From positions 1 through 64,000 of the forward strand of contig NZ_JACSQP010000011.1 in NCBI RefSeq assembly GCF_014836535.1: 64,000 nt of DNA, in the 5' to 3' direction. Each line of letters starts with the position of its first letter. Within the stretch, counting starts at the first letter, position 1. The DNA comes from Microbacterium pullorum (GTDB lineage Bacteria; Actinomycetota; Actinomycetes; Actinomycetales; Microbacteriaceae). The notes beneath the pieces were generated by a model. The model worked only from the letters and a program-made list of their open reading frames with translations, was not told where the DNA came from and ran no database searches. Of this stretch, positions 6,832-17,355 are shown piece after piece. The translations under genes and the position numbers were made by a program.

Positions 6832-8204
6832 CAGAGCCCCTCGAGGGGCTCCGGCAGCGCGAACGCGTGCGAAGCGGTGACGCGTGAGTCGGGTGCCCAG
6901 ATGCCCAGGCTCGAGAGATCGACCTGCCCGACCAGGCGCGAATGCCACGAGATCGCGAAGCGGTCGGTGAGGCTGGCGACCTGATCGACGACCACCCGGC
7001 GCCGCGCGGCATCGGTCTCGGCCCGGGCGAAGTCCTCGGCGTGCACCATGTCGAGGTGCTCCGGGCGCTCCCACAGCACGGTCGCGAGACGCTTGAGCAG
7101 GCGGCGCTGCTCCTTGTAGAGGCCCTTGCGCCCTTCGATCGAGACGACGAACGCGCCGATCGTGCCCTTGAGCACCGCCATCTCGGCCTCGATCACCCGC
7201 GGCACGACGACGTGGCCGCGGTAGCGGGTGAGCACAGGTGCCTCGTAATGCTCGCGCGTGGCAGAGGTCGCCGCGCGGGCGAAACGGCCGATGAGGTCGG
7301 AGGTGAGGTTCTTCAGCCCCGCCATGGCGGCGCGGGACCCGTCGAAGGACGTGATCCACTCCGGCATCCGCATGAGGCGGAACAGGGCGTCGTCGAGCTC
7401 GTCGCGGGCGAAGTCGTAGCCCACCCAGGTCTGGATCGCGGTGAGGATCGACTCGTGCTCGCGCGGGTCGGCGAGGCGGCGCGGGTCGAGGTAGCCGTTG
7501 ACGACGGCATCTTCGAAGTCGTGCACCGAGTAGGCGATGTCGTCGGAGAGGTCCATGACCTCCGCCTCGATGCAGCGCACCCGGCCGGGGGCGCCGGCGC
7601 GCATCCAGCGGAACACCTCTTCGTCCTCGGGGTACACGCCGAACTTCAGCCGCCCGCCGGGGTCGGGCACCGGCTGGTCTGCCGTCCAGGGGTACTTGCA
7701 CGTGGCATCGAGGCTCGCGCGGGTGAGGTTGAGCCCGTAACTCTGCCCCGCCTCGTCGATGACCTTCGGTTCGAGACGCGACAGGATGCGCAGCGTCTGC
7801 GCATTGCCCTCGAACCCGCCGATGTCCTCGGCCCAGTCGTTGAGCGCGCGTTCGCCGTTGTGCCCGAACGGCGGGTGACCGATGTCGTGGCTCAGGCACG
7901 CGGTGTCGACGACGTCGGGCGACAGCTGCAGCGCGATCGCCAGTTCGCGGCCGACCTGCGCGACCTCGAGCGAGTGCGTGAGCCGGTTGCGCGCGAAGTC
8001 GATCGGGCTCGCCGGGCTCAGCACCTGTGTCTTGGATGCCAGTCGTCGCAGCGCCGCGGAGTGCAGCACCCGGGCGCGGTCGCGCGCGAAGCTGTCGCGC
8101 TGGGACCGGTGCTGCTCGGGATGCAGCCGCGCGGCATCGTCGTCGTCGTATCCGGCGGGGCGTCCGGGCGCGACGCCCACCCCGCTCGCCTGCTCAGCCG
8201 CCAC
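6831..8204 (-). CDS. dgt: Deoxyguanosinetriphosphate triphosphohydrolase-like protein
   Basis: 457 residues of the HD-domain dGTPase family. Metal-binding HD motifs are RLTHSLEVAQ and CLSHDIGHPPFGHNGE; further conserved blocks are LKFGVYPEDEE, MDLSDDIAYSVHDFED and the C-terminal HAEDFARAE. Such enzymes cleave dNTPs to nucleoside and triphosphate, so it probably tunes dNTP pools for the primase-linked operon. GTG 8204 is chosen; it overlaps the dus stop (8194) by 11 bases, which implies translational coupling. An upstream start would overlap dus much more. Confidence 0.93.
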   Translation of the reverse strand: MAAEQASGVGVAPGRPAGYDDDDAARLHPEQHRSQRDSFARDRARVLHSAALRRLASKTQVLSPASPIDFARNRLTHSLEVAQVGRELAIALQLSPDVVDTACLSHDIGHPPFGHNGERALNDWAEDIGGFEGNAQTLRILSRLEPKVIDEAGQSYGLNLTRASLDATCKYPWTADQPVPDPGGRLKFGVYPEDEEVFRWMRAGAPGRVRCIEAEVMDLSDDIAYSVHDFEDAVVNGYLDPRRLADPREHESILTAIQTWVGYDFARDELDDALFRLMRMPEWITSFDGSRAAMAGLKNLTSDLIGRFARAATSATREHYEAPVLTRYRGHVVVPRVIEAEMAVLKGTIGAFVVSIEGRKGLYKEQRRLLKRLATVLWERPEHLDMVHAEDFARAETDAARRRVVVDQVASLTDRFAISWHSRLVGQVDLSSLGIWAPDSRVTASHAFALPEPLEGL

Positions 8205-9357
8205 TGTGGTCGAGCTCCGCTTCGGCGAGGAAGGAGCATGCCTCGGGGGCGAGATCGCGCGAAGCGAGCCAGCCGTCGGGCAGGGCGGGACGCTTGGGGG
8301 TGCCGGCGCGGCCGCGCTGGCCCTCCGCTGCGGTTCCCGGGTAGGGCGCGTCGAGGTCGAGGGTCGCGATGAGCTCGTCGATCTCGGCGAGGCTCGACAC
8401 GGTCGCGAACCGGGCGCGGGTGTCACCACCCACCGGGTAGCCCTTGAAGTACCAGGCGACGTGCTTGCGGATGTCGCGGCATCCGCGGTCTTCGTCCTCG
8501 AAGAACTCCACGAGCAGCTCGGCGTGACGGCGGAACGCAGCCGCGACGAACCCGAGGGTCGCATCGACGGTGGGCCCGCGGTCCCCTTCGCCAGAGAACG
8601 CGGCGGCGAGGTCGCCGAACAGCCACGGGCGCCCGAGGCAGCCGCGGCCGACCACGACGCCGTCGCACCCGGTCTCGGCCATCATGCGCACGGCGTCGTC
8701 GGCCGACCAGATGTCGCCGTTGCCGAGCACCGGGATGCTCGTGACGGTCTCCTTGAGCCGTGCGATCGCCGGCCAGTCCGCCTGGCCGGAGTAGAACTCC
8801 GCCGCCGTGCGGGCGTGCAGGGCGACCGCGGCGACGCCGGCGTCCTCGGCGATGCGGCCGGCATCGAGGTAGGTCAGGTGGTCGGTGTCGATGCCCTTGC
8901 GCATCTTCACCGTCAGCGGGATGTCGCCGGCGGCGCGGGCCGCGCGCGTGACGATGTCGCGGAAGAGGTCGAGCTTCCACGGGAGGGCCGCTCCCCCGCC
9001 CTTGCGGGTGACCTTCGGCACCGGGCAGCCGAAGTTGAGGTCGATGTGGTCGGCGTGGTCCTCGTCGACGAGGATGCGCACGGCCGCCTCGACGGTGGCG
9101 GGATCCACGCCGTACAGCTGGATCGAGCGGGGCGTCTCGGACTCGTGGTGGCGGATGAGGCGCAGCGTCGTGGCGTTGCGCTCGACGAGGGCGCGGGTCG
9201 TGATCATCTCGCTGACGTACAGCCCGGCGCCGTATTCGCGGCAGAGCCGCCGGAATGCGGTGTTGGTGATTCCCGCCATGGGTGCGAGCACAACCGGCGC
9301 ATCGAGCGCGATCGGCCCGATGCGCAGCGCGGGTGCGGGTGCGACGGTGGAAGACAT
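8194..9357 (-). CDS. dus: tRNA-dihydrouridine synthase (DusB type)
   Basis: 387 residues. FMN-binding TIM barrel with APMAGITNTAFRRLCREYGA, the motif HIDLNFGCPVPKVTRKGGGA that contains the catalytic cysteine, LTVKMRKGID, LHARTAAEFYSGQADW and VLGNGDIWSADDA, ending in the small helical tRNA-binding domain (IRKHVAWYFKGYP). It reduces uridines in the D-loop of tRNA. Two in-frame starts exist, 9366 and 9357; GGGAG lies too close to the first and about 10 bases from the second, so 9357 is preferred. It leads the operon with dgt and dnaG. Confidence 0.93.
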   Translation of the reverse strand: MSSTVAPAPALRIGPIALDAPVVLAPMAGITNTAFRRLCREYGAGLYVSEMITTRALVERNATTLRLIRHHESETPRSIQLYGVDPATVEAAVRILVDEDHADHIDLNFGCPVPKVTRKGGGAALPWKLDLFRDIVTRAARAAGDIPLTVKMRKGIDTDHLTYLDAGRIAEDAGVAAVALHARTAAEFYSGQADWPAIARLKETVTSIPVLGNGDIWSADDAVRMMAETGCDGVVVGRGCLGRPWLFGDLAAAFSGEGDRGPTVDATLGFVAAAFRRHAELLVEFFEDEDRGCRDIRKHVAWYFKGYPVGGDTRARFATVSSLAEIDELIATLDLDAPYPGTAAEGQRGRAGTPKRPALPDGWLASRDLAPEACSFLAEAELDHSGG

Positions 9358-9420
9358 CCTGTCCATTCTCCCAGACTCGGGACGTGCCGAAGGTGATGCC
9401 GCAGCCCTATCGTGGACAAC

Positions 9421-9924
9421 ATGGCCGATGAGCTGACCCAGGACATCCGTGAGATCCCGTTCCGCACCGCCGAGGGCGAGGAGAAGACCCTGGCCGACCT
9501 CGGTGAGGGGCCCTTCCTCGTCGTCAACGTCGCCTCCCGATGTGGGCTGGCCCCGCAGTACGAGCAGCTCGAACAGTTGCAACGAACCTATGGCGACCGA
9601 GGGCTGACCGTCGTGGGCTTCCCCAGCAACCAGTTCATGGGCCAGGAGCCCGGTTCGATGGACGAGATCCTCGAGTACTGCTCGACCACGTGGGGGGTCA
9701 CCTTCCCCGTCGAGGAGAAGGTGCACGTCAACGGCCGCAACGCCGCACCGCTGTACAAGGCGCTCAAGCGCGCGAAGAACCCCGAGGGCGCGCGAGGCCC
9801 GGTCATGTGGAACTTCGAGAAGTTCCTCGTGACCACCGAGGGCACCGTGCACCGGTTCCGCCCGCACACCAAGCCCGACGCCCCCGAGGTCATCGAGGCG
9901 ATCGAAGCAGCGCTCGCGCGCTGA
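9421..9924 (+). CDS. Glutathione peroxidase family thiol peroxidase
   Basis: 167 residues, full length for this family. The active-site cysteine is C41 in VASRCGL (a Cys enzyme, not Sec), with the Gln of FPSNQF and the Trp of MWNFEKFLV completing the catalytic triad. In actinobacteria these enzymes usually draw electrons from thioredoxin or mycothiol rather than glutathione (family knowledge). The start looks leaderless: TATCGT ends seven bases before ATG 9421 and no ribosome site is seen. It converges on the FrnE-like gene, six bases apart. Confidence 0.9.
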   Translation: MADELTQDIREIPFRTAEGEEKTLADLGEGPFLVVNVASRCGLAPQYEQLEQLQRTYGDRGLTVVGFPSNQFMGQEPGSMDEILEYCSTTWGVTFPVEEKVHVNGRNAAPLYKALKRAKNPEGARGPVMWNFEKFLVTTEGTVHRFRPHTKPDAPEVIEAIEAALAR

Positions 9925-9930
9925 GCGTGA

Positions 9931-10611
9931 TCAGGACGCGGCGGGAACCGGGTTCTGACGCTCGGCCCACACCTGCCGGGCGATCTGCGCGAACGCCTCG
10001 GCGGGCTGCGCACCGCTCACGCCGTACTTGCCGTCGATGACGAAGAACGGCACACCCGTGATGCCGTAGGCCTGCGCCTGCTGCTGGTCCGCGCGCACGT
10101 CGGCGAGGTGACGCTCTGACTCGAGCGCTTCGCGCACGGCGGCGGGATCGAGACCGACCTCGGCCGCGAGCTCGACGAGGTCGTCGATACGGCCGACGTG
10201 GCGACCCTCGGTGAAGTACGCGGCCATCAGGCGCTCCGCCATCTCGTGCTGGCGGCCGGCGGCCTTGGCGAAGTGCAGCAGCTCGTGGGCCTTCACCGTG
10301 TTGGTGTGCTTGAGCAGGTCGAACCGGTACTGCAGTGCGGCCTCGGCGGCGACACCGGTCACCCGCTCCAGCATCTGCTGCACCTGCTCGCGCGGCATCC
10401 CCTTGTGGTCGGAGAGGAACTGCAGCTCGTCGCCTTCGAAGTCCACGGGGGTGTCGGGTGAGAGCTCGTACGAGTGGAAGGTGACCTCCACCCGGGGTGC
10501 ATCGTCGTCGACGGATGCCGCGGCCAACCCGTTCTCCAGGTTTCGCTTGCCGATGTAGCACCAGGGGCAGGCGATGTCGCTCCACACGTCGATCTTGATG
10601 GCATCCGTCAT
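9931..10611 (-). CDS. DsbA family oxidoreductase, FrnE-like
   Basis: 226 residues. Thioredoxin fold with the redox motif C15-P-W-C18 (SDIACPWCYIGKRNLE), an inserted helical domain, and the cis-Pro region GITGVPFFVIDGKYGVSGAQP near the end, the hallmark of the FrnE/2-hydroxychromene isomerase branch of DsbA. There is no signal peptide, so it acts in the cytoplasm, probably in thiol redox or stress defence. It sits next to the thiol peroxidase at 9421, pointing toward it, which fits a shared redox role but not an operon. Confidence 0.9.
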   Translation of the reverse strand: MTDAIKIDVWSDIACPWCYIGKRNLENGLAAASVDDDAPRVEVTFHSYELSPDTPVDFEGDELQFLSDHKGMPREQVQQMLERVTGVAAEAALQYRFDLLKHTNTVKAHELLHFAKAAGRQHEMAERLMAAYFTEGRHVGRIDDLVELAAEVGLDPAAVREALESERHLADVRADQQQAQAYGITGVPFFVIDGKYGVSGAQPAEAFAQIARQVWAERQNPVPAAS

Positions 10612-10654
10612 GTCGGTCACAACGTCCGCACCGGGGCGATCTATTCCCGCACGT

Positions 10655-11458
10655 TCATACAGTCGGCGCGTCGATGGCGCCGCCGAACCGACGCTCGCGG
10701 TCGAGGTAGATGCCGATGGCCTTCCACAGCTCGGCGCGGGTGAAGTCGGGCCAGAGCGTGTCGAGGAACACCATCTCGGCATACGCCGACTCCCACAGCA
10801 GGAAGTTGGAGGTGCGCTGCTCGCCGCTCGAGCGCAGGAACAGATCGACGTCGGGCATGTCGGGCACGTACAGGTGTCGGCGGATGAGCTTCTCGCTCAC
10901 CGCTGACGGCTTGATGCGCTTGGCGGCGACGTCTTCGGCGATCGCGCGCACGGCGTCGACGATCTCCACCCGGCCACCGTAGTTGACGCACATCGTGAGG
11001 GTGAGGGTGTCGTTGCCTGCGGTGAGCTTCTCTGCGTACTGCAGCTCCTTGATGACCGAGCCCCACAGCCGGGGCTTGCGTCCCGCCCACCGCACCCGCA
11101 CGCCCCACTCGTTGAGCTGATCGCGGCGGCGGTGCAGCACGTCGCGGTTGTACCCCATCAAGAAGCGCACCTCTTCGGGCGAGCGGGCCCAGTTCTCAGT
11201 GGAGAACGCGTAGACCGACAGATGCTTCACGCCCGCCTGGATCGCCCCCGCGACGACATCGAGCAGCACCTCTTCGCCGGCCTTGTGGCCCTCGATGCGC
11301 GTGAGTCCGCGGCGGTTCGCCCAGCGGCCGTTGCCGTCCATGACGATCGCGACGTGCCCCGGCACCGAGCCCTTCGGGAAGGCGGGAGGCTGCAGCCCCG
11401 TCCAGTCCAGCGGCCGGTACGGCACGGCATCGCGATGCGTGTAGGGCTTGGGGGTCAT
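10655..11458 (-). CDS. uppS: Isoprenyl (undecaprenyl/decaprenyl) diphosphate synthase
   Basis: 267 residues of the cis-prenyltransferase family. Motifs seen: [17 protein letters not shown] with catalytic D41, [30 protein letters not shown] and [24 protein letters not shown]. It makes the polyprenyl carrier for cell-wall polymers. The start codon overlaps the recO stop (ATGA at 11455-11458), giving a tight recO-uppS pair, a conserved actinobacterial arrangement. Chain length (C50 or C55) cannot be read from the sequence. Confidence 0.96.
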   Translation of the reverse strand: MTPKPYTHRDAVPYRPLDWTGLQPPAFPKGSVPGHVAIVMDGNGRWANRRGLTRIEGHKAGEEVLLDVVAGAIQAGVKHLSVYAFSTENWARSPEEVRFLMGYNRDVLHRRRDQLNEWGVRVRWAGRKPRLWGSVIKELQYAEKLTAGNDTLTLTMCVNYGGRVEIVDAVRAIAEDVAAKRIKPSAVSEKLIRRHLYVPDMPDVDLFLRSSGEQRTSNFLLWESAYAEMVFLDTLWPDFTRAELWKAIGIYLDRERRFGGAIDAPTV

Positions 11459-12207
11459 CGGATGCCTTCCGGTCGGGGCGACTGAAGGGTCGACACGTGC
11501 GAGAGCGAGCGGATGCCGCGCTCCAGATGCCACTGGGCGTATGCGGCCACGAGGCCGGAGGCGGCGCCGGCGGATGCGGGGGTCGCGGCATCCACCACCT
11601 CCCACTCGCCCGCCAGCAGCGCGCGCAGCTGCGCGCCGGTGTCGGGGTGCACCCGGGCGGAGCCGGCCGGCGCGCACGACGCGCACACCATGCCGCCCAG
11701 CTGAGCGACGAACCACTCGTGGGGTCCGGCTGCGGCGCACCGCGCGCACTCGTGGAGCCCGGGCGCCCAGCCGGAGAGCGACATGACTCGCAGCAGATAG
11801 GAATCCAGCACGGCGCGGGAGGCGTGCTCGCCGCGCGACAGCGCGCGAAGGCCGCCGACCAGCAGCAGATACTGCTGCGGCGTGGTCTCCGCCTCGTTGA
11901 GGCGGTCGGCGGTCTCGACCATCGCGCTGGCGGCGGTGTAACGGTCGTAGTCGGCGGCGATCTCTGCGCCGTAGGTGCCCAGCGACTCGGCCTGTTGCAC
12001 GATGTCGAGGGACCGACCCTGGTACAGCTGCACATCGGCCACCATGAAGGGTTCGAGGCGCGCACCGAACCGCGACGATGTGCGGCGCACGCCCTTCGCG
12101 ACGGCGCGGAGTTTGCCGTGGCGGCGGCTCAGCATCGTGACGATGCGGTCGGCTTCACCCAGCTTGTGGGTGCGCAGGACCACGACTTCGTCGCGATAGG
12201 TGGGCAC
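11455..12207 (-). CDS. recO: DNA repair protein RecO
   Basis: 250 residues. The N-terminal OB fold begins [20 protein letters not shown]; the C-terminal helical part carries the zinc site [10 protein letters not shown]...[12 protein letters not shown] (two CxxC pairs). RecO loads RecA onto SSB-coated DNA with RecR. GTG 12207 is chosen: GATAAT lies exactly six bases upstream (12214-12219), the leaderless pattern seen throughout this window, and no other start is available in that area. It is divergent from the TRIC-like gene with a 63-base gap that must hold both promoters. Confidence 0.93.
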   Translation of the reverse strand: MPTYRDEVVVLRTHKLGEADRIVTMLSRRHGKLRAVAKGVRRTSSRFGARLEPFMVADVQLYQGRSLDIVQQAESLGTYGAEIAADYDRYTAASAMVETADRLNEAETTPQQYLLLVGGLRALSRGEHASRAVLDSYLLRVMSLSGWAPGLHECARCAAAGPHEWFVAQLGGMVCASCAPAGSARVHPDTGAQLRALLAGEWEVVDAATPASAGAASGLVAAYAQWHLERGIRSLSHVSTLQSPRPEGIR

Positions 12208-12270
12208 ACACCCATTATCGACCGCAGAGCGGCGGTCGCGGCGCATCGCGGCGGCGGCGACAATGATGTG

Positions 12271-12999
12271 GTGAGCGAATCGACCTTCATGATCCCGCTG
12301 TGGGCCGACCTGCTGGCCGTGGGCCTGGGCGGCGTGCAGGGCGCTCTTTTCGCCTCGGGGTTCACCGGTCGCCGGCTGGACTTCCTGGGGGTCGCGATCA
12401 TCGGCCTCGTGATGGGGATGGGCGGCGGCATCATCCGCGACCTGCTGCTGAATGCGCCGCTGGCGACTCTGCAGAACAACTGGTACCTGATCACCGCGGT
12501 GGCAGCCTCGCTGGTGGGCATGCTGCTGGCCGGGATCTTCCAGCGGCTGAACCGCGTCATCATTGCGCTCGATGCCGTCGTGATCGGCCTGTTCGGCGCC
12601 TTCGGCACCAGTAAGGCGCTCGCCCTCGGCCTGCCGCCGGTGCCGGCGGTGTTCATCGGCGTGTGCGCGGCGGCGGGCGGCGGCATCCTGCGCGACGTGA
12701 TCATGGGTCTGCCGGTGGCGATCATGCACGTCGGATCGCTCTACGCGGTGGCTGCGGCCGTCGGCTGTGCGGTGCTGGCGATGATGGGCGAGCTCGGTGT
12801 GCCGCTGACGGCCGCGGCCGCGACCGCGGTCATCGTCACCACTGTGATCCGCCTGCTCGCGGTGATCTTCGACATCTCGCTGCCCGAGCAGCGCGCGCTG
12901 CATCGCCGCAAGGTCGCCGTGGAGACCGCCGCCATCCCCACGATCAAGCCCGACCCGCCCCGGCGCTTCCGGCTGCGCCCTCCCCCGCGCCGTCCCTGA
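12271..12999 (+). CDS. TRIC-like / UPF0126 membrane channel protein
   Basis: 242 residues with about seven hydrophobic helices arranged as two similar halves. Each half has a glycine-rich signature: [14 protein letters not shown] and [15 protein letters not shown], typical of bacterial YadS/YicG (UPF0126) proteins related to trimeric intracellular cation channels. A cation-channel role is a family inference. The basic, proline-rich tail ([13 protein letters not shown]) is cytoplasmic. GTG 12271 is chosen; GACAAT lies six bases before it. A GTG three bases upstream is equally possible. It ends 39 bases before a long palindrome shared with leuA. Confidence 0.85.
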   Translation: MSESTFMIPLWADLLAVGLGGVQGALFASGFTGRRLDFLGVAIIGLVMGMGGGIIRDLLLNAPLATLQNNWYLITAVAASLVGMLLAGIFQRLNRVIIALDAVVIGLFGAFGTSKALALGLPPVPAVFIGVCAAAGGGILRDVIMGLPVAIMHVGSLYAVAAAVGCAVLAMMGELGVPLTAAAATAVIVTTVIRLLAVIFDISLPEQRALHRRKVAVETAAIPTIKPDPPRRFRLRPPPRRP

Positions 13000-13037
13000 C
13001 CGCGCCCGGCGCCAGCCCGCCCCGCCGCACCCGTCGC

Positions 13038-13104
13038 TGAAACGAATACCGGCGGCCGAGACAGTGGGTACCACCCGCCGTCTCGGCCGCCGGTATTCGT
13101 CTCA
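13038..13104. repeat. Long palindromic element between convergent genes
   Basis: Arms ACGAATACCGGCGGCCGAGA (13042-13061) and its exact complement at 13081-13100 make a perfect 20-bp inverted repeat with a 19-base loop; with one mismatch the pairing extends to 24 bp (13038-13104). It sits between the ends of the TRIC-like gene and leuA, so it can end transcription from both sides, but it has no T runs and is much longer than a normal terminator. It may be a dispersed palindromic repeat. Confidence 0.75.
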
Positions 13105-13128
13105 CGGGCGGTGGATGCCGCGGCGGCG

Positions 13129-15035
<1,907 letters not shown>

Positions 15036-15254
15036 GCAGGATGCCGTGTTGCTGGCGCGGCGGATCGCAGACTGCCCGCAGGCTCGGGTGATGAGATCCG
15101 CCGCATCAAGCAGAATGCTCAGCGCCAGTGGTGCGCAGCGCAGAGGGAGTCAGCCGGGGACCCTACATCGTGCAGGGTACTGGGATGGCGAGCGGATGAC
15201 GGTGACGCAGCAGCCCGTCGCGGTGTCCAGGTCACCGAGCGGCTCGGCACGCGC

Positions 15255-15392
15255 ATGACGTCGACCTACACCGGCCGCGGCTACGTCTGGGGCAGGGTCC
15301 CCTGGGATGACGGCACCCTCCAGAACGCAGCCGACGCGGAGTACGGCCCCGGCGTCGTGCGCGTCGTGTCGGCGCTCGAGCCCGTCACCTGA
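15255..15392 (+). CDS. Possible small protein, unknown
   Basis: A 45-residue frame from ATG 15255: MTSTYTGRGYVWGRVPWDDG, then an acidic middle and PGVVRVVSALEPVT. It has a plausible residue mix and a proper stop, and fills the otherwise empty 370 bases between the leuA leader and era. The frame is open further upstream, so the start is uncertain, and no ribosome site or -10 box stands out. It may be chance. Nothing else is visible between 15040 and 15254. Confidence 0.3.
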   Translation: MTSTYTGRGYVWGRVPWDDGTLQNAADAEYGPGVVRVVSALEPVT

Positions 15393-15414
15393 CCCGGCCG
15401 GCGGCCGGCGCGGA

Positions 15415-16329
15415 TCAGAACCCGAGGCGACCGAGCTGCTTGGGGTCGCGCTGCCATTCCTTGGCCACACGCACATGGAGCTTGAGGAACACCCGGGTTC
15501 CCACGAGCGGCTCGATCTGCTTGCGCGCCCGTGCGCCCACATCGCTCAGTCGAGACCCGCGGTGGCCGATGATGATGGCCTTCTGGCTGTCGCGCTCGAC
15601 GATGACGCTGGCGAAGATGTCGGTGAGGTCGCTGTCCTCACGCTCGGCGATGTCGTCGACGGTGACCGCGATGGAGTGAGGCAGTTCGTCACGCACGCCC
15701 TCGAGGGCTGCCTCGCGGATGATCTCAGCGATGCGGTCCTCGATCGACTCGTCGGTGACGACGCCCTCCTCGTAGAGCGACGGCCCGGGCGGCATGAGTG
15801 AGAGCAGCTCGTCGGCGAGCACGTCGAGCTGGTCGTGCGTGAGCGCCGACAGCGGGATGACGGCATGCCAGTCCTCACGCAGCGCGTCGACTTCGACCAG
15901 GCGCTCGGTGATCTGCTCACGGCTGCCGGCGTCGGTCTTCGTGACGATCGCGACCTTCTTGGCACGCGGGTAGTTCGACAGCGATTCGGCGATGCGGCGG
16001 TCGCCGGGTCCCACCTTCTCGGTCGCGGGTACGCAGAACGCGATGACGTCGACGTCTCCCAGCACCTGCTCGACGAGGTCGTTGAGCCGTTCGCCGAGCA
16101 GTGTGCGGGGGCGGTGGATACCGGGGGTGTCGACGATGACGAGCTGTCCGGTCGGGCGGTTGAGGATGCCGCGGATGGCACGGCGCGTCGTCTGCGGCTT
16201 GTCGCTGGTGATCGCGACCTTCTCCCCGACCAAGGCGTTGGTCAGGGTCGACTTGCCCACGTTGGGGCGCCCGACGAAGGTGACGAAGCCGGACCGGTGG
16301 GGGGACGAAGAAGTGTCGTGCGCGTTCAA
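15415..16329 (-). CDS. era: GTPase Era
   Basis: 304 residues. G motifs are GRPNVGKST (G1), the T of KPQTTRRA (G2), DTPGIH (G3) and TKTD (G4); the C-terminal KH domain reads AIIIGHRGSRLSDVGARARK. Era binds 16S rRNA and helps 30S assembly. The only start that fits is TTG 16329, which overlaps the stop of the upstream hydrolase gene (TTGA), so era depends on translational coupling to that gene. The usual operon partner upstream would be the CorC-type gene. Confidence 0.93.
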   Translation of the reverse strand: MNAHDTSSSPHRSGFVTFVGRPNVGKSTLTNALVGEKVAITSDKPQTTRRAIRGILNRPTGQLVIVDTPGIHRPRTLLGERLNDLVEQVLGDVDVIAFCVPATEKVGPGDRRIAESLSNYPRAKKVAIVTKTDAGSREQITERLVEVDALREDWHAVIPLSALTHDQLDVLADELLSLMPPGPSLYEEGVVTDESIEDRIAEIIREAALEGVRDELPHSIAVTVDDIAEREDSDLTDIFASVIVERDSQKAIIIGHRGSRLSDVGARARKQIEPLVGTRVFLKLHVRVAKEWQRDPKQLGRLGF

Positions 16330-17297
16330 TTCAGCATTCGAATCTGTTGACCTTTGATCAGGGGGTAATCCACGAGTCTACTTCCGTCCAGATCCTCGGC
16401 ACGCATGTCGACGCCCGTGATCTGGCTGTTCTCGTAGGTCGTGTAGTAGTAGATCCCCTTGTCGGTGTTGCAGCACGACGAGTACACGGTGATCTCGTAC
16501 GTGTCGCCGGCGCGCACCGAACCCCGCGGGTGAGCGACCGATCCGAGGATGTGGAAGAACTGGCTGAGCGATTCGGACTCACTCGACCCCGACACCGAGT
16601 TCAGCTTCGTGAACGCCGCCTTGACGAATCGTGAGGCCGACGACAGGTCACCGGGCAGTCCGATCGCGCCCATCCCCTGCGTGTAGACGTCGAACGTCAC
16701 CCCGGGCGCGAACCTCTGCTCGGGCGGATCGACCGACAGGTGCATGTAGTCGTTCAGACGGAACAGCTGCATGTCGAAGGTGGGGTTGTTGGTGAGGACC
16801 CCGATCGGGTTGTCGTAGACCTTCAGTCCCTCCGCCACGCTCTCGACGGTGAGCGATGCGGTGCGATCGGAGATGATCCAGTGCAACGGCGCGAGCGGGA
16901 AGGCGTCACTGAACGCGACGTCCACGAGGTTGAGGGTCGCGAGAGCCTCAGCGACCTCGGCGACCGTCTCGTACTGCCCCAGGACCCAGGGGATGAACTC
17001 GAACGGCGTGATGTTGGTGAGCCCGTCGGTGTGAGGCTTGTAGTCGGCGTTGCCGGGGAAGTTGAGCCCCGCCATGCTGAGGCCCTTCTCATTGGTGGCG
17101 TCGTAGTACAGCGGGTAGCCGTCGGAGATCGTCGCCATGCCGATGAGAGCGTGATGAGTCGTCAGCGTCGGGGCGCTGCGGAACTCGAACGGGAAGCTGC
17201 GCGGGGTGACGGCGACGGTCTCGGCATACGAATAGTTCAGGTCGAGGTTGCGACCGAAGTAGTGATCCCGCGTGGTGTAGCTGACCCCTGTGCACAT
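16326..17297 (-). CDS. Choloylglycine hydrolase / penicillin V acylase family Ntn hydrolase
   Basis: 323 residues, the normal family length. After Met removal the nucleophile is C2 (MCTGVSY); R16 and D19 (FGRNLDL), N79 (AGLNFPG), the Asn of VLTNNPTFD and the Arg of SSASRFVKAAF complete the N-terminal-nucleophile active site. The enzyme cleaves a linear amide bond; in soil actinobacteria the substrate could be penicillin V, an acyl-homoserine lactone or another N-acyl amide rather than a bile salt. No signal peptide, so cytoplasmic. GGAGG seven bases before ATG 17297 fixes the start. It is inserted between the CorC-type gene and era and overlaps the era start. Confidence 0.9.
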   Translation of the reverse strand: MCTGVSYTTRDHYFGRNLDLNYSYAETVAVTPRSFPFEFRSAPTLTTHHALIGMATISDGYPLYYDATNEKGLSMAGLNFPGNADYKPHTDGLTNITPFEFIPWVLGQYETVAEVAEALATLNLVDVAFSDAFPLAPLHWIISDRTASLTVESVAEGLKVYDNPIGVLTNNPTFDMQLFRLNDYMHLSVDPPEQRFAPGVTFDVYTQGMGAIGLPGDLSSASRFVKAAFTKLNSVSGSSESESLSQFFHILGSVAHPRGSVRAGDTYEITVYSSCCNTDKGIYYYTTYENSQITGVDMRAEDLDGSRLVDYPLIKGQQIRMLN

Positions 17298-17355
17298 CGG
17301 ACGACCTCCGGCTCTGGTCCTGCGTCCTCGTCGACGCGTGGAACCGCGAACACTA

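Noticed and set aside
13038..13104. Terminal inverted repeats of an insertion sequence
   Set aside because: Only 19 bases lie between the arms, with no room for a transposase and no target duplication seen.
15043..15258. A plus-strand ORF of 70 codons over the leuA promoter
   Set aside because: It overlaps the leuA leader promoter in antisense and has no coding character; only the later frame at 15255 is kept as doubtful.
16326..17297. Naming the Ntn hydrolase a bile salt hydrolase
   Set aside because: The active-site residues are shared by penicillin acylases and related amidases; nothing here points to a gut habitat, so only the family is named.
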